Shown here in pieces: positions 1-62,174 of a DNA stretch of 64,000 bases (its first letter is position 1; each line of letters begins with the position of its first letter). The DNA comes from Escarpia spicata (Eukaryota; Annelida; Polychaeta; Sabellida; Siboglinidae). The position numbers and the translations under genes are program-made. The DNA is taken from the NCBI GenBank assembly GCA_963995525.1, contig OZ023210.1, positions 61,951,826 to 62,015,825 on the forward strand. The letters run 5' to 3'. The notes beneath the pieces were generated by a model, which saw only the letters and a program-made list of their open reading frames with translations, was not told the origin of the DNA and did no database searches.

Positions 1-1060
1 AATTAAGTCAAGCAAGTTGTCACGATTGCGTGGCTGGCTGCGTGTCGAGACGACGTTCCATTGTGTGTGCCGGTAACTCCTGCAGGCCACGCACACGGTG
101 CACGCAAATCAATATGTCTGTGGATAAAAGATCCCCGTAAGGAATTGCGATGAAGTAAAAGCAACTATACACTGCCATACGTCCTGCTTCCGTTTATCGC
201 TAACGGCTATCAATCATTAAACTAGTCAGTGCATATATGCATAATAATAATGTTGGGACCTGCGTGCGACCTTGATTGTGGTCAACGGTGAGATCGGCCA
301 TTGATTCTGTTGTCTGATATAATGGCCGCTTTATTGAATTTACTCACCGACGGTAGACAGCAGTGGGTGGGCGAGTGCTCACGACGGGCATGGTAGTGGC
401 AGGCCAAGATGTGGCGTATATATACATTGTAAGACCTAGAAATCGTACAAGATAAATGTCCATGGAATGTAAATCGGGCCATCATCTGTGTGTATTTAGC
501 TGAATCGTGACCCACGCTTTTGATAAGGACTGCTGACGATAGGAAATTGTTTCGCAATACTAGTGTACTTCCACTTTGCAGGTGTCACATTGCACAATAG
601 TAGGTCATTATTGATTCCAGGCATTTATACGGCCTGAATAAATTAGGATTACTTAGAAAACTTGATTAGTTCTATGATATGATGTGGCTTTAGGTCATGT
701 TATAGAATATGTTGTTAGAAATCTGACAAGTTTACAGTCATTATATATATCCATGATATTTATCCACATGTTTCACTTACAGATTAAGCTGTGCTCATTT
801 TAATAAAAAAGTGTTTATATACTTACGTTAATTGCTTATGTTTACTTGTTTTTGTTAGTGCTATAGTGTTGCAACTGCAACATTACAGTAATTTGTATAG
901 AGTCTCTATCTACAGGCATGCACTTTAGAAAGCATTGCGAACTGATAAATAATTAATGTTTCGATTGAAGACAAGAATTTTTACAAGTGTGTTTCATCTG
1001 ATGTGTTTGAAACATGCTAGGATCTGTAATGAAACAACTTATTCCGAGGTTGTTGTTTAT
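1..1060. other. No gene recognised
   Basis: AT-rich sequence with a somewhat GC-richer first 120 bp. It could lie in the first calcineurin A intron or upstream of the gene. No exon with the right phase for the exon at 3478 could be supported. Confidence 0.4.
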
Positions 1061-1062
1061 TT

Positions 1063-1215
1063 GCTGACATTTTTACTATTTTGTTAGACTTAAATAAAGG
1101 ATCAGTATAACCCCTTGGATCCTTTTTTATTACTTAAGAATAATTAATAAAAAAAAGGATATAGGAGTCATACTGATCCTTTATTTAAGTCTAACAAAAT
1201 ATTAAAATGTCAGAT
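1063..1215. repeat. Palindromic (hairpin) repeat, about 150 bp
   Basis: Two inverted arms of about 65-70 bp share ATTTTGTTAGACTTAAATAA and the adjoining GGATCAGTAT, around an AT-rich centre near 1140. The arms are nearly identical close to the outer ends. The structure suits a small foldback element, next to the LINE fragment at 1240. Confidence 0.75.
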
Positions 1216-1239
1216 GTATATAAACTACAGGTCCCACTA

Positions 1240-1538
1240 TTTATGTATGACTTTAAACATGATTTATTACCCAAGTCATTTACAAATTTTGCGATCAAAA
1301 AGACAAAAGTATAAGAATAACCAGACAATGCAGCCTTCTTGTTAAAGACACACCTAAAACACATTTTTCATCTAAGCTGCCTAAACATAATTCCATAAGA
1401 ATCTGGAACAATATAGACGAAAAAATAAGAAACACTAAACACAGGTTAAAGTTTAGACGCATGTTGTGTGACTTCTACTTAAATGCATATCTTCGTCAAG
1501 TGAATTGTTTAAATCCTAGATGTTCAGAATGTAATTAA
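1240..1538 (+). pseudogene. LINE reverse transcriptase C-terminal remnant
   Basis: With one frameshift near 1310 the + strand reads LPKSFTNFAIKKTK, then NSIRIWNNIDEKIRNTKHRL and KFRRMLCDFYLNAYL, ending in TAA at 1536-1538. The pattern of a Trp-Asn motif followed by a short basic helix is the usual end of LINE ORF2 proteins of the Jockey/CR1 type. It is a 5'-truncated dead copy. Confidence 0.6.
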
Positions 1539-1990
1539 ACTGATTAAATGAAACTCTACCTTTGTTTGTAAGTCTATTAACGTTCCTACACTACTTTATT
1601 AACCAAGTACAAATGGTTGGATCGCGTGTCTATTCACTTACATATATTTCAGTGGATCAAACTTCTCAGTTTGTTGTCATGTATCGCCAGCAACAGCACA
1701 TACCATTTGTTAAATAATATAGTGCAGAGGTGGGCTGGTGATGAATTTGAGTGATTTGTTTAACATGATTTTGATGATTGTTATGATTGTAATCATAGAG
1801 TAATGATAATCAAATGGTGTCACTGGAAGACGGCTGTTAGCCAAGTGACATCCATGCAATGTAACACATTTCCATTTGTGACATGTCATGTATGTGTTAA
1901 CTGTATGTTACGTTGTAAAGTTACTTACTTACTTGTAATATAGTGATTAAGATAGGAAGATACACAGGATTGGGAGGTATCAAGGGACTT

Positions 1991-2046
1991 AGGAAGATAT
2001 TGTTATATTAAAATATCCAGGAAGATATTGTTATATTAAAATATCC
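1991..2046. repeat. Perfect 28-bp tandem duplication
   Basis: A 28-bp unit beginning AGGAAGATATTGTTATATTA is repeated twice head to tail without mismatch, which suggests a recent event. Confidence 0.9.
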
Positions 2047-3477
2047 ACATCAGCTTGATTATAACTATGCCAGGTTTCCCTCCCAACCTCTGACAGATTT
2101 CACTGATGAACCAAGCTGGCACCCGTCCAGTAGTTTTTATATTTTCTAAGAGAACTTGGCTAGGAAGTGGTGTTTGAAGTGATTAGGTGAGGTTGTTGAT
2201 TGAGGATTTTGACGCCCAGGCAGTGGTTGGCAGGTTGCCACGGACTGCGGCAGCGTAGTACAGGCAGCTCCGTGCTATGTCAGCTTGCCTCCTGCATAAT
2301 CTGTGCATGCGGATCACATCAGAATTCTGACACCCGGTGCAGACTGAAGGCATGTCTGTGCTATATGTTTGCTGTATCCTTGTGGAGGTGGATGGCATTT
2401 GCCAGCTGGTCACCAGCAGACTTGCTGGTGCTGCGCAGTCAGAGGAGAGATGTGTGATTAGACCCAGTGGAATGACCGTGATGTGGTCGCAGTCTTCATT
2501 GCTCTTTGTTCCCAGTCTGTCCATCATTCTTCCTTGATCCGCAGCCCTATGTGGGATTTATGCACACGCAAGGGGATATATATCCGTGTAATGCACATGT
2601 GTGGCATATGTTGATTCATAGGCACATGTGGTACACCTCCACGGCTGAACGTCTGCTGCACATACATATATGCATGATAAGCCTGCACCATTTAGATGGT
2701 AACTTGAATAGGCACAACTGCAGTTAAACCAGTTCTTGGCCGAACAGTTCTGGACTTGCAAGTTTGTTAAAGGCATGGTTTATTTATTTATCCAGTTGAG
2801 CTGATCTCGCTATTTATAATACTGATCGATGATATTGCGATAACAAAGAAAACATCAATGTTAATAACTAATTAATATTGCATGAGGTTGCGAGTTGTTC
2901 TAATGCTAGTCCTCAGGGTGCCATGTAAATATAGATCTATCTGTGTTCAATTTGTCATAGCATCTGAACTAAGCTCCATAAAAGTACGAGACCCCTCTGG
3001 ATTTTTATAACATTATATCTTCATCTATGCATAAACAGAAAGTGTAATTAATATTTGTTTGGCTGCAGAGCAGATCACATAATTTTACACCAATTAACAA
3101 TTAATCACATGATACAAAAACAATTTCAAGTAGAACAAAGATATGTTGGCCAGAACTTTACATATATTTGTCTTTAACTCTGTCTTAACCTGTGGTGTGA
3201 TCTGTGTTCACAGTTACCCTATGAGTTGGAGCTATGAGTCACTATCTAATTGGCCGCAACCTCACGCCTGTTTAACTCTGTTTAATGTCTGAGAAGTCGT
3301 TAACTGGTAGTGTGAGGGGACAGCTTATTTGTAATGAGCTATCACCCCAATATCTTGCATGAGCGGAGTATGACATTTGCAAAACTGTGGTTGCCACATC
3401 TGGCGTTCAAAACTGAAACCATTCATGCAGATTCGTTTTGATACTGAATGTAACGATGTCCTTTTTTGCTATTTCAG
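2047..3477. other. Non-coding sequence upstream of the first visible calcineurin exon
   Basis: A relatively GC-rich patch at 2200-2540 is open in several frames but has no recognisable protein and no suitable donor in phase. I do not call calcineurin exon 1 here. Confidence 0.4.
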
Positions 3478-53927
<50,450 letters not shown>

Positions 53928-55780
53928 GAGCAGCCATGTCGACTCGCCACGCCCTCCCAGTGGCGCTTGTTGCGCACACGAATCTCCACCAGACTAGTGT
54001 GTTTTGGAAGCTTTCTTTCATCACTTTTTGCTTGTTGTTATGAACCAATTTTGATCTGGTCTGTGACGTGCCGAAAGTGGCGGCGACAACGAACGTCTGC
54101 AACGACGGGTCGTGCTCACTTGCCGCACTTGTCACTAACTGTTGTCACGTGTCGCTGTCCCTGCGCAGCGTCGAGTCTATTGACTGTAACGGAGAAAGGT
54201 TTTGGCTGGCGGCGGCCAGGCAAGATGGAGTGACAGCACGATGCCCAGTGGTGACACTCAGTTGGAACGGAAGCGAGGCGCGGAATGACCATGTGATCAC
54301 CCGACGTGAGACTGGCGGTCGCGGGAAGACAGTGACACAGAGACTGTTGTGTACATTTCTTTCTTATGGTGTACTGATACGAGAGCAACTATTCTTCTGT
54401 GTGGATGTCATTATTTCGTGGTCTGTTCACTACTGACAAATGTCGACGCGAGGCGGCGAGACGACAGCCGCCGTCGACAACACAATACGATGCTATTTCC
54501 GCTGAGAGGGAATCTTTACTGGAGCTTTAACGATAACCTGGCTGCGTCATCTCATCTTCCTCCCGTCACACAGAGCCAGCCTCTGTCAGATTTGCTCAAG
54601 CATGAAGTGTCAATAAGCATGATGTTGTAACTGTCAGGTTCAGCGAACCACCTCCTCCACACGTGCAGCGCGCGCGATCGCTCATGCGTCGACGACGGCC
54701 CCGCTAAGACACCCCCGGAACAGCTGCAGGATAGTCGAGGTATCGTCCAACGTCAGAAGCAGCTTCAGTCGAGGCAGCACTAGCAGATGTATTGAAACCA
54801 CTGAATTCAATAACCACAAGATTCGATGTGATTTTTGCAGTATTACGTGGTTTACGTGTTGTTTGCGTGTGACGGCTTTGTGTGCTACTTTCTGTCCGGT
54901 TCTTGTACTAACGTCACAATTGCTACTGGCGTAGGAATCGGCTGCAGACGGCAGCGGATCCACTGTGATTAATTGGTGAACCCCACACATGTTACTGACC
55001 GGATCGATGGATTGTCCAATATTTGCGGGGTTCAGGCGTGTGTGCACCCCCACCCTTCACCCTACCCCCTTCTTCACTCGGTGGTCCTGCTTGTATCATA
55101 TCCTCTACGTGTTTTGTGTCGTCACTGCCGATTGGTGTTTGTTAAGTGTTACTTGACCTCATCGCATTTATATATTATGCTCTGATATTTATTATAATTA
55201 TTATGAGATGAAGTAACAATAAGTGCGTTACTCTGGCAGGTGTATATCACGGATGCGGTTCATTGTTTGTACATACTGTGTTGTTGGGCCGACTGCACAC
55301 GAATATACAGTGTACATTGCTGTAGCGGTTCAAGGTAGCTGTCTGCAAACTGGCCTGCTGCGCCGTGCGCGTTCTCTACATTATTTTGTCATACTGGAGT
55401 GTTGCGTAGGTCGGTTCTGCAAGTTCGTTTCGTGCTGCCACAGCGACGGTGGGAGCGTGTCCCGAAGCGGCCGAAGAGCGTTGTGCGGACGACGGTGGTG
55501 GTGGGAACGGTGCTGCGCAACGTGTGATTCTGTTTCTGGTGTTGCTTAGTTCTTGCCTGGGTGTGTGCTTCTCGTGATTCGTTCATCGTGTCTTTCTGTT
55601 GGCTCTTCCGGCTCACCGTGAATCTCGTGTACCAGCCGACAAATTTCATCCATCAACTGGCGGCGATGCGCCGGAATGGCTCACTTCACTACGGCTGCTG
55701 TTCATTGTAGCAACTAGTTGCAAGGTGACGACTTTACAGCCAAGCTGGAGTGCGATGCTGCAGTTTTGCTTTCTTTTGTA

Positions 55781-55786
55781 AATAAA
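55781..55786 (+). terminator. Candidate polyadenylation signal AATAAA (proximal)
   Basis: AATAAA is followed within about 15 bases by a T/G-rich stretch (ACGTTTTGTAAAG), a plausible cleavage context. It lies about 1.85 kb after the calcineurin A stop. Confidence 0.5.
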
Positions 55787-56231
55787 CCAGACAACGTTTT
55801 GTAAAGTTTATTATGTTAGATAGGATACCGACAGAACAAGATATGTGGATTCGGGACGGCTAGAGCAGTGTAGCACATCGTGGTGATATCGGGGAAGGTA
55901 ACCGGCGGCAAATGAGATTTGTCTCAAGTGCAATACTTCCATTTTCTTATTTTCCAAGCATATGTTAAGTAAGGATGGGACGATGGCGGCACGGACTGCG
56001 TCTGTTCCCGCCACCTGCAGGATCCATTCTTCCACCATGCATACGACTTGGGTTGCAAATAAACTACGGTAGAGTTTCTTCAATGTGGTTGTGATTATTA
56101 AGAATTAGAGGCTTTTTCGTCACTGCAGCATTTTAAATCTTTTATCCTGAATCGGTTAAGTGTTGTTATCCGTGAGTTAGCGTGGCTGGTTTGCCAGGCA
56201 GACGGTTTACTACTACTACTACTACTCCTAC

Positions 56232-56265
<34 letters not shown>

Positions 56266-56947
56266 ACTTTTGTTCGTGTGTGCGTGCGTGATGCATGCGC
56301 GTGTCTGTGTGCCAGCAAGCTCGTGTAGCTGTATTTACAGTCGGTGACTAACTTGCTGGCTTAGTTCCTTCCTCTGTCTGACGTCTCCGTTCAGTGGTAA
56401 TGCGGTGTGTAAATTCTGAAAACTTACCAGGGTATCGACGACAAAAAATAGTTTTACACGGACGCTGTGCAAATGTAGCTAAACTTCGCAGTATCCATCC
56501 AGTGTGCAATATGAGCGCTGAGCTGTCGCTGACTAGCTTTAGCTTGCTACCAATTAGCCAAGAGGTGTAGAAATCCACTGCACAAATACCTTACTACTTG
56601 CTGTTCAGTCATGTTTAGCAAAGGGAATCTGCGAAGATCCCGACTAAATCATTAGTTTCACTGGCCAATGATACACAACTATTTTGATCACATGCACTGG
56701 TAACTGTTAGAGTGTTTATCTTTGTTATTTCTATTTGTTGACATTTTACACAATTAATTCGGTTTTACTAACATGTACAGATTTGCCAACACCCCTTCAC
56801 TAGTCCCCTGTAGTATCATTGTTATTAACAGTCGTGTGTATATTGATTTTTTCTAGGTACTTCCCTTTAAATTTTGTGTCACAATTGTCTGAGTTCTGTT
56901 GTAAATTCATGCATGTATTCATACTTGTAAACATTTATGTGTTTAAA

Positions 56948-56953
56948 AATAAA
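56948..56953 (+). terminator. Candidate polyadenylation signal AATAAA (distal)
   Basis: AATAAA sits in an AT-rich stretch, followed by TGACGTTGAAATGGTGATG, which is GT-rich as expected downstream of a cleavage site. It is an alternative distal end for calcineurin A. Confidence 0.45.
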
Positions 56954-56970
56954 GTGACGTTGAAATGGTG

Positions 56971-57189
56971 ATGATAACAGTTATTTGTTATGGTCAATAT
57001 CAGCCGTGCGTGTTATGCCGTCCAAATTGCTGCTCAGGCACTTGAATCACATGCAGTATTACGTCACAGTACTGCCTGTAGCCATGAGTGATCCTCCATT
57101 TTGGCTCTTGTTGAGTTTGATACGTAATAGGATCATGTCATAGCCCTGGATGTTGGTAAAAGTTGAAATTGCCACAGTCAGATAGATAA
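56971..57189. other. Intergenic sequence
   Basis: No gene or repeat was recognised between the distal polyadenylation signal and the first direct repeat. Confidence 0.4.
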
Positions 57190-57440
57190 TAATAAAGACA
57201 AACTTCTATAGCGCCTAAATCCCCAGGAATCATACAAACATCATTGGGCAAAATCGTTAACAGGGACAAGCAAGAGTCGTCATTAGAGCAAGGGACTGCC
57301 GAAGGTTAGGGTGGGAATGCAATTTCAAATAAATAAGTAGTTTTTTAGGAAGGTATTTATAGTCTCGGATGATTTTAAAGCGATTGGGAGTTGATTCCAG
57401 ATTTGGGGTGCAGCTACAGAAAGAGCACGTCTGCCGATAT
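57190..57440. repeat. Dispersed repeat, first of two direct copies
   Basis: Shares AACAGGGAC, CAAGAGTCGTCATTA, GCCGAAG-TTAGGGT and GCAATTTCAAA-AAATAAG with 59445-59600. It begins CTTCTATAGCGCCTAAATCC, resembling the reversed 3' end of the SINE near 60085. Confidence 0.65.
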
Positions 57441-57700
57441 TAATGTAATATGATGTATGCCCCCCCAAACATGGAATGATGTGAATGAATTTATATCCTC
57501 TCAGGTAAACACAAAGGTGAAATACTTATGTATGTCCTCTGCTATTTTATCTATCTGTCCTACGATTTTCTTTTAATTGCATCGACATCAATAACTAATG
57601 AATAAAAAGTAATATGCTTCACTGGTCGCGACTGTACCACCAGTTAGAACATTGCAGTCACCCGCACCCCAATACAAACACGAATCCAGCCACTGAAAGT

Positions 57701-58138
57701 GTGTGAAAGGTGTGTAACATCAAGGAGCGACTGAACCAGTCTGTGAAAGGTGTGTAACATCAAGGAGCGACTGAACCAGTCTGTGAAAGGTGTGTAACAT
57801 CAAGGAGCGACTGAACCAGTCTGTGAAAGGTGTGTAACATCAAGGAGCGACTGAACCAGTCTGTGAAAGATGTGTAACATCAAGGAGGACTGAACAAGTC
57901 TGAAAGGTGTGTAACATCAAGGAGCGACTGAACCAGTCTGAAAGGTGTGTAACATCAAAGAGCAACTGAACCAGTCTGTGAAAGGTGTGTAACATCAAGG
58001 AGCGACTGAACCAGTCTGTGAAAGGTGTGTAACGTCAATGAGCGACTGAACCAGTCTGTGAAAGGTGTGTAACATCTATGAGCGACTGAACCAGTCTGTG
58101 AAAGGTGTGTAACATCAAGGAGCGATTGAACCAGTCTG
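57701..58138 (+). repeat. 40-bp tandem array, about 11 copies
   Basis: The unit is CTGTGAAAGGTGTGTAACAT plus CAAGGAGCGACTGAACCAGT. The first four copies are identical; later ones lose two bases (38-39 bp) or carry substitutions. The minus-strand frame reading HTFHRLVQSLLDVT is a by-product. Confidence 0.97.
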
Positions 58139-58170
58139 GCAACAGTAGCAGAGGATGCGATAATTAAACG

Positions 58171-58413
58171 TTGAAGGCATGGACATTTTTGAAACATGGA
58201 CTGAGAATGAACCTGAAGTCAGTTATGTGTTGCTTGGACATGAGCGGGAAGTTCATCACGTTGGATCTAGAGATGAAGCAAGTGAATGGCGTTGTGCACT
58301 TTGACGGAATGGTTACTGATGACGAACATTCACTGGTAAAGATGCAACATCGGATAGAAGCGGGAGCGATTGCGTGGAGGAAGGTAGGAGACAGAAAAAA
58401 ACGGAAAAACTGA
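58171..58413 (+). pseudogene. LINE reverse transcriptase fragment (thumb region, RTE-like pattern)
   Basis: Reads KAWTFLKHGLRMNLKSVMCC, then KQVNGVVHFDGMVTDDEHSL and MQHRIEAGAIAWRKVGD. The sequence after the RT core (Q-V-x-x-F-x-Y-L-G-x-x-V-x-x-D, H-R-I-x-A-G-x-x-A-W-R-K) is a familiar LINE block. It is short, has no flanking RT core, and ends next to a (GA)n run. The clade is uncertain. Confidence 0.6.
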
Positions 58414-58531
58414 CAGGTAACCATCGAGTCCGTGTGTGAGGCAGGGAATAGAGATCGGGATGAACACATCTCTGATGGGAGGACTGCGTAAAGAGGGATT
58501 TTAGAAAGACGGAGGAATACAAAAGGTGGGG

Positions 58532-58696
<165 letters not shown>

Positions 58697-58901
58697 GGCT
58701 GCTGGTACAGGAAGCACTGGAGGGCAACAACCGAAAGGCAGTGCACAACACAACATTTGAACGTCACGGCTGTACCAGCAAACCAGGCGGGGTATGACAT
58801 TCGTGAAAATGGCTTACCTCCTTGTGTGATAGTGAAACATGAAACGGTGTCAGAACGGTAGGCTAGGTCCGCGTGTGCTTTGTTCGACTAACTCTGAGTA
58901 T

Positions 58902-59143
58902 ATGAACTCGCTGGACAACCCGGTGACATCACAACTTGTGGTGGACGAAGTCGCTGGACAACCCGGTGACCTCACAAATTGTAGTGACAAAGTTGGTGAA
59001 CAATCCGGTGACATCACAATTCACAGTGACGAAGTCGCTGGACAACTCGGTGACATCGCCACTCGTGGTGATGAAGTCGCTGGACAACCCAGTGACATCA
59101 CAACCATCTTGTAGTGGACGAAGTCGTTAGGCAACACATCGAC
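58902..59143 (+). repeat. 42-bp tandem array, about 5-6 diverged copies
   Basis: The unit is GACGAAGTCGCTGGACAACC plus a segment like CGGTGACATCACAA, with starts at 58944, 58986, 59028, 59070 and 59112. The period is a multiple of three, so one frame repeats DEVAGQPGDIT, but copies are diverged and no start or homology supports a gene. Confidence 0.9.
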
Positions 59144-59444
59144 GTCGCAACTTCGTTGTCCGACGACAGCCTTCCTGTGTATATCGTCGCACGGAGACCT
59201 ATAACGAAAGTGGCGGCAACCATTGTCTGAACCGGCCGCTCCATGCAGAATAATGACATCGCCTTCTCGAACGACATCGCCCACAGAGGACCGTGTCCCT
59301 TGTGGCCGGGGTTGCGACATAGTCCAACATTCCACCTAGGACATTATTATCGGTACATTTCCCCCAAGTAGGTGCTTATTGTTCCTTAATTAGTGCTATG
59401 TGGGTAGCTACCATGCGTGGAAGACCATCATACTTCATAATAAT

Positions 59445-59600
59445 CATCTTCTGTAGCGTCTATGTCCACGAGTTCAGTGGCAAGACATACAATAATAAAA
59501 TCATGAACAGGGACGCACAAGAGTCGTCATTACACCAAGGGCCCGCCGAAGATTTAGGGTAGGACTGCAATTTCAAACAAATAAGCCATTATTTGTTTCG
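59445..59600. repeat. Dispersed repeat, second direct copy
   Basis: Homologous to 57190-57350. The three tandem arrays lie between the two copies. Confidence 0.65.
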
Positions 59601-59790
59601 AAAGGTGGTTTTATGTGTGATACCGTCAACACGAAGTCGTGAAGCCAGTGGGACCCTTTACTTAATTAGGAGGACACTTCTCGCTGAGCTCAAGTGACCA
59701 ACACTCCGTATTCGTCCGGTCGACCCTTGAGGAGCCAACCCCCACGTTACTTGCGTTTTCACCATGCACACCCAAAAGGAATCCCAGAAA

Positions 59791-60100
59791 GTGGAGCGCA
59801 GTGGCGTAGCAACTAAAACATAGGACTCTCAGTCGAGTAAACCCGGATTCGAATCATGTGCTGCCATGTCGAACCTTGGGCAAGTTTGTTCAATCTACGT
59901 TGCTCCAGTTCACTCAGCTGTATGAATGAGTACCTGACTATAGACAGTGGTTGATATTTGTGTACGGATAGTCTTCGTGGCTGAATGCTTCCCATATAAG
60001 TCGTGATGATGTTCGATTGAACAGGTCTGCCAGGGAGTAAAGTATAAAGCGCTTTCAGTAGTCGTAACGACTAGATACTGCGCTATATAAGTGTAGAGTG
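59791..60100 (+). mobile_element. tRNA-derived SINE
   Basis: A tRNA-like head has an A-box-like TGGCGTAGCAA (59802-59812) and B box GGATTCGAATC (59845-59855) with normal spacing. A body with CCTTGGGCAAGTTTG and GCTCCAGTTCACTCAGCTGT follows, and a tail with AAGCGCTTTCAG and GCGCTATATAAGTG. This is the layout of widespread invertebrate SINEs transcribed by RNA polymerase III. It is not a tRNA gene: the cloverleaf is incomplete. Confidence 0.8.
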
Positions 60101-60183
60101 TTGGTCAAGCAGTCGGCAGAGAAGCATACGGGCGCCCGTTCACTCACTCAGTCACATATATTCATTTATATATATATCTATAT

Positions 60184-60288
60184 AAAATTAACCTTGACAT
60201 TCAAGATCATAATATATATTATATACTATATATATATTATATACTATATATATATATATATATAATCTTGAATGTCAAGGTTAATTTT
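60184..60288. repeat. 24-bp perfect inverted repeat around an AT-rich core
   Basis: The arms (60184-60207 and 60265-60288) contain TTAACCTTGACATTCAAGAT and its inverse, flanking about 57 bp of nearly pure A/T. It can form a long hairpin or cruciform. Confidence 0.95.
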
Positions 60289-60399
60289 ATTCTCAAAAAC
60301 ATTCCTGTTTTTGTTTATATATTAAAAACGATAATGAAATCCATATTATTCGCTGTTCGCTGTACGCATGCATGCCGGATCCAAATCTGATGTTGTGTT

Positions 60400-60625
60400 C
60401 TTAATCGTGAAAGTCAAGGTTACATGTCAGTAACCTGTAAATGTCAAGGTCAAATGGCAATGATAGGGAAATTTATATATATATATATTATATATATATA
60501 TACATACATACATAATTATACACACACATTCGTACACATATAAAAACAGTGGTGGTATTGACAAATATATATTTCACGTTCAGTGACATTTGACCTTGAA
60601 ATTCAAGGTCAAGGACACAACATCT
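60400..60625. repeat. TGACCTTGA / TCAAGGTCA-rich repeat region with AT tracts
   Basis: Nonamers TCAAGGTCA or TGACCTTGA and one-off variants occur near 60413, 60438-60450 and 60591-60612, interspersed with (TA)n. They share the core of the palindrome at 60184. They look like parts of one dispersed repeat. Confidence 0.6.
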
Positions 60626-60659
60626 GACGTGGAGCCCCTCTAATTGTATTCGCCGAAAC

Positions 60660-61967
60660 ATTTTACATATATGGTCCAATTTTCATGCTTTCAGTGCATG
60701 CTAGTATGGAGGAGAAATAATTCACAATAGCGCTAAGTTTAAAAATATGTTATGAAAACTACCAATTTTCTTGTTAGCAAGGCTCCCAGTTATATGTTTA
60801 TAGATATTTGTGAAATTAATTATTATATGCAATACATGTGATTAATGTTACTGCTAATTAACTGCATAATGTGTTTATTAACTTGGTATAGTTAGTAATT
60901 TTGCTAACAACATATTTACATTTAAAGATATGTTAACAATCATGTTATTGACATTCTACGTATGCGTCGGAACGTGATGAAAATATCATCAAAACCCTCC
61001 AGCTGCATTCTCACAAAAAATCCAACAATACCCCTCTTGAGGCTCACTAAAATCCCCAACTGTATTCCCGCAAAAGTTTCCCCCAAACCCTCATACTGCA
61101 TCCTTCTTGAGGGTGACCAAAAAACTCCAACTTATGACTATGCTCCCTAACTTTTCAGCCTGAAACTTATTTTGTTCCTTATTTCATGATATTATCAAAA
61201 CTTTCGATATTCGTACATGACTTAAGTGGTATTGACAGGTTCTCCTTTCGCATTTTGCGGTGAAAATAGAGTGATGAACAACAAAACCAATTCAATTCGA
61301 TAAAATAGTTTGGTTGCAAAATTATTTTCTCGTTCCAGAATACATAACATACCTAATTTGTTTCACCCATATATGCTTCTCACTTTCAACTTATGGGAAC
61401 CTGCACGTATGACTTTCAGAGCATTGATTACAGTGTATAACGAAACATAACACCATGCCAACATATACGACTGGTGACATTTGTTGGAACCAGCTGGGCA
61501 GGTTGCTAAGCGGCATGAGGTCATCACTTCGGTTCTCTATTTGGTTCTTTCTTCCCCAAAATCAAATGGCCTCAAATGCAAATAAATCTCCCACCCCAGC
61601 TATAGCGATTTGCATATAAATTGGCTTTTAGGAGCACGTGCAACATTCAGTAATTAAAACTATCTATACTATGTGTGTTATGGTTCTAAATTCTCTACAT
61701 ATTATCTGAAGTACTATTGTCTGCATGAGTTGTATCTAATTAATTAATATAGATACACTTGATGGTGACTCGTCTTGTAATTACAAAACCAGCAAACGAC
61801 TAAACATGCAAATGTCCATTGTACTCTTGTTCCCATTTTGCCCCCGTCTCCCCTACGTTCGACAAGTTGTCGCCTTCGACTGGTCATGGGGTTGTCCGCT
61901 AGAGGACGGCATCGCAGCATGTTTCATAAACGACACTAGATGGAAGCACGTGTGTGGACCAACGAAA
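60660..61967. other. Upstream region and probable 5' UTR of the KCTD-like gene
   Basis: AT-rich to about 61780, with a short C-rich stretch of TCCAACT/CCCTCAT-type repeats at about 60990-61140. GC content rises from about 61830 towards the start codon. No TATA box or initiator could be assigned with confidence. Confidence 0.4.
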
Positions 61968-62174
61968 ATGGCGTCGAAGGCAAATATAGCTAACGGGAGG
62001 TGCCCGGAAACGATGGAAATTACTAATGGACAACTTGAATCAAAGCCGCAGGCTTGGGTTGCACTGAATGTTGGTGGAACTAAGTTTTTAACTACGAGAA
62101 CGACATTGTGTCGAGATCCAAAGTCGTTTTTATACAGGCTGTGCCAGGAAGATCCCGATTTACATTCGGCAAAG
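61968..62174 (+). CDS. KCTD2/5/17-type BTB (T1) protein, first coding exon; gene continues off the right edge
   Basis: The exon starts at ATGGCG with A at -3 (GAAAATGGCG) and encodes a 27-30 residue variable N-terminus. The start of a KCTD BTB domain follows: [20 protein letters not shown], then [17 protein letters not shown]. The VGGT and [10 protein letters not shown] blocks match the KCTD2/5/17 subgroup closely. In that family the BTB domain forms pentamers and recruits cullin-3 as a ubiquitin-ligase adaptor. The donor is AAAG/GTGAGG at 62174/62175 and no further exon was found before 64000. An upstream Met at 61806 in the same frame has no family support and is probably 5' UTR. Confidence 0.88.

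Larger units (their letters stand above)
53928..56970 (+). other. Calcineurin A 3' UTR (two candidate ends)
   Basis: Sequence after the stop codon is visibly more GC-rich than the introns for about 1.9 kb, then AT-rich. AATAAA occurs at 55781-55786 and at 56948-56953, giving a short (about 1.9 kb) or long (about 3 kb) 3' UTR. A compound (TAC)n/(TGC)n microsatellite lies at 56208-56265. Small open frames here on either strand show no recognisable domain. The extent is inferred; no transcript evidence is available. Confidence 0.6.

Noticed and set aside
3438..3477. ATG at 3438 as the calcineurin start
   Set aside because: It lies before a clear acceptor (TATTTCAG); the residues it would add do not resemble the family and are intron sequence.
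55811..56083. 90-codon minus-strand frame near the calcineurin 3' end
   Set aside because: No recognisable domain, no splice context, and it overlaps the likely 3' UTR on the opposite strand.
59791..59870. tRNA gene
   Set aside because: A and B boxes are present but a full cloverleaf is not readable, and the sequence continues into a typical SINE body and tail.
61806..61967. Longer N-terminus for the KCTD-like protein from the ATG at 61806
   Set aside because: The added residues are hydrophobic and Cys/Trp-rich, unlike known KCTD N-termini; ATGGCG at 61968 has the better context.
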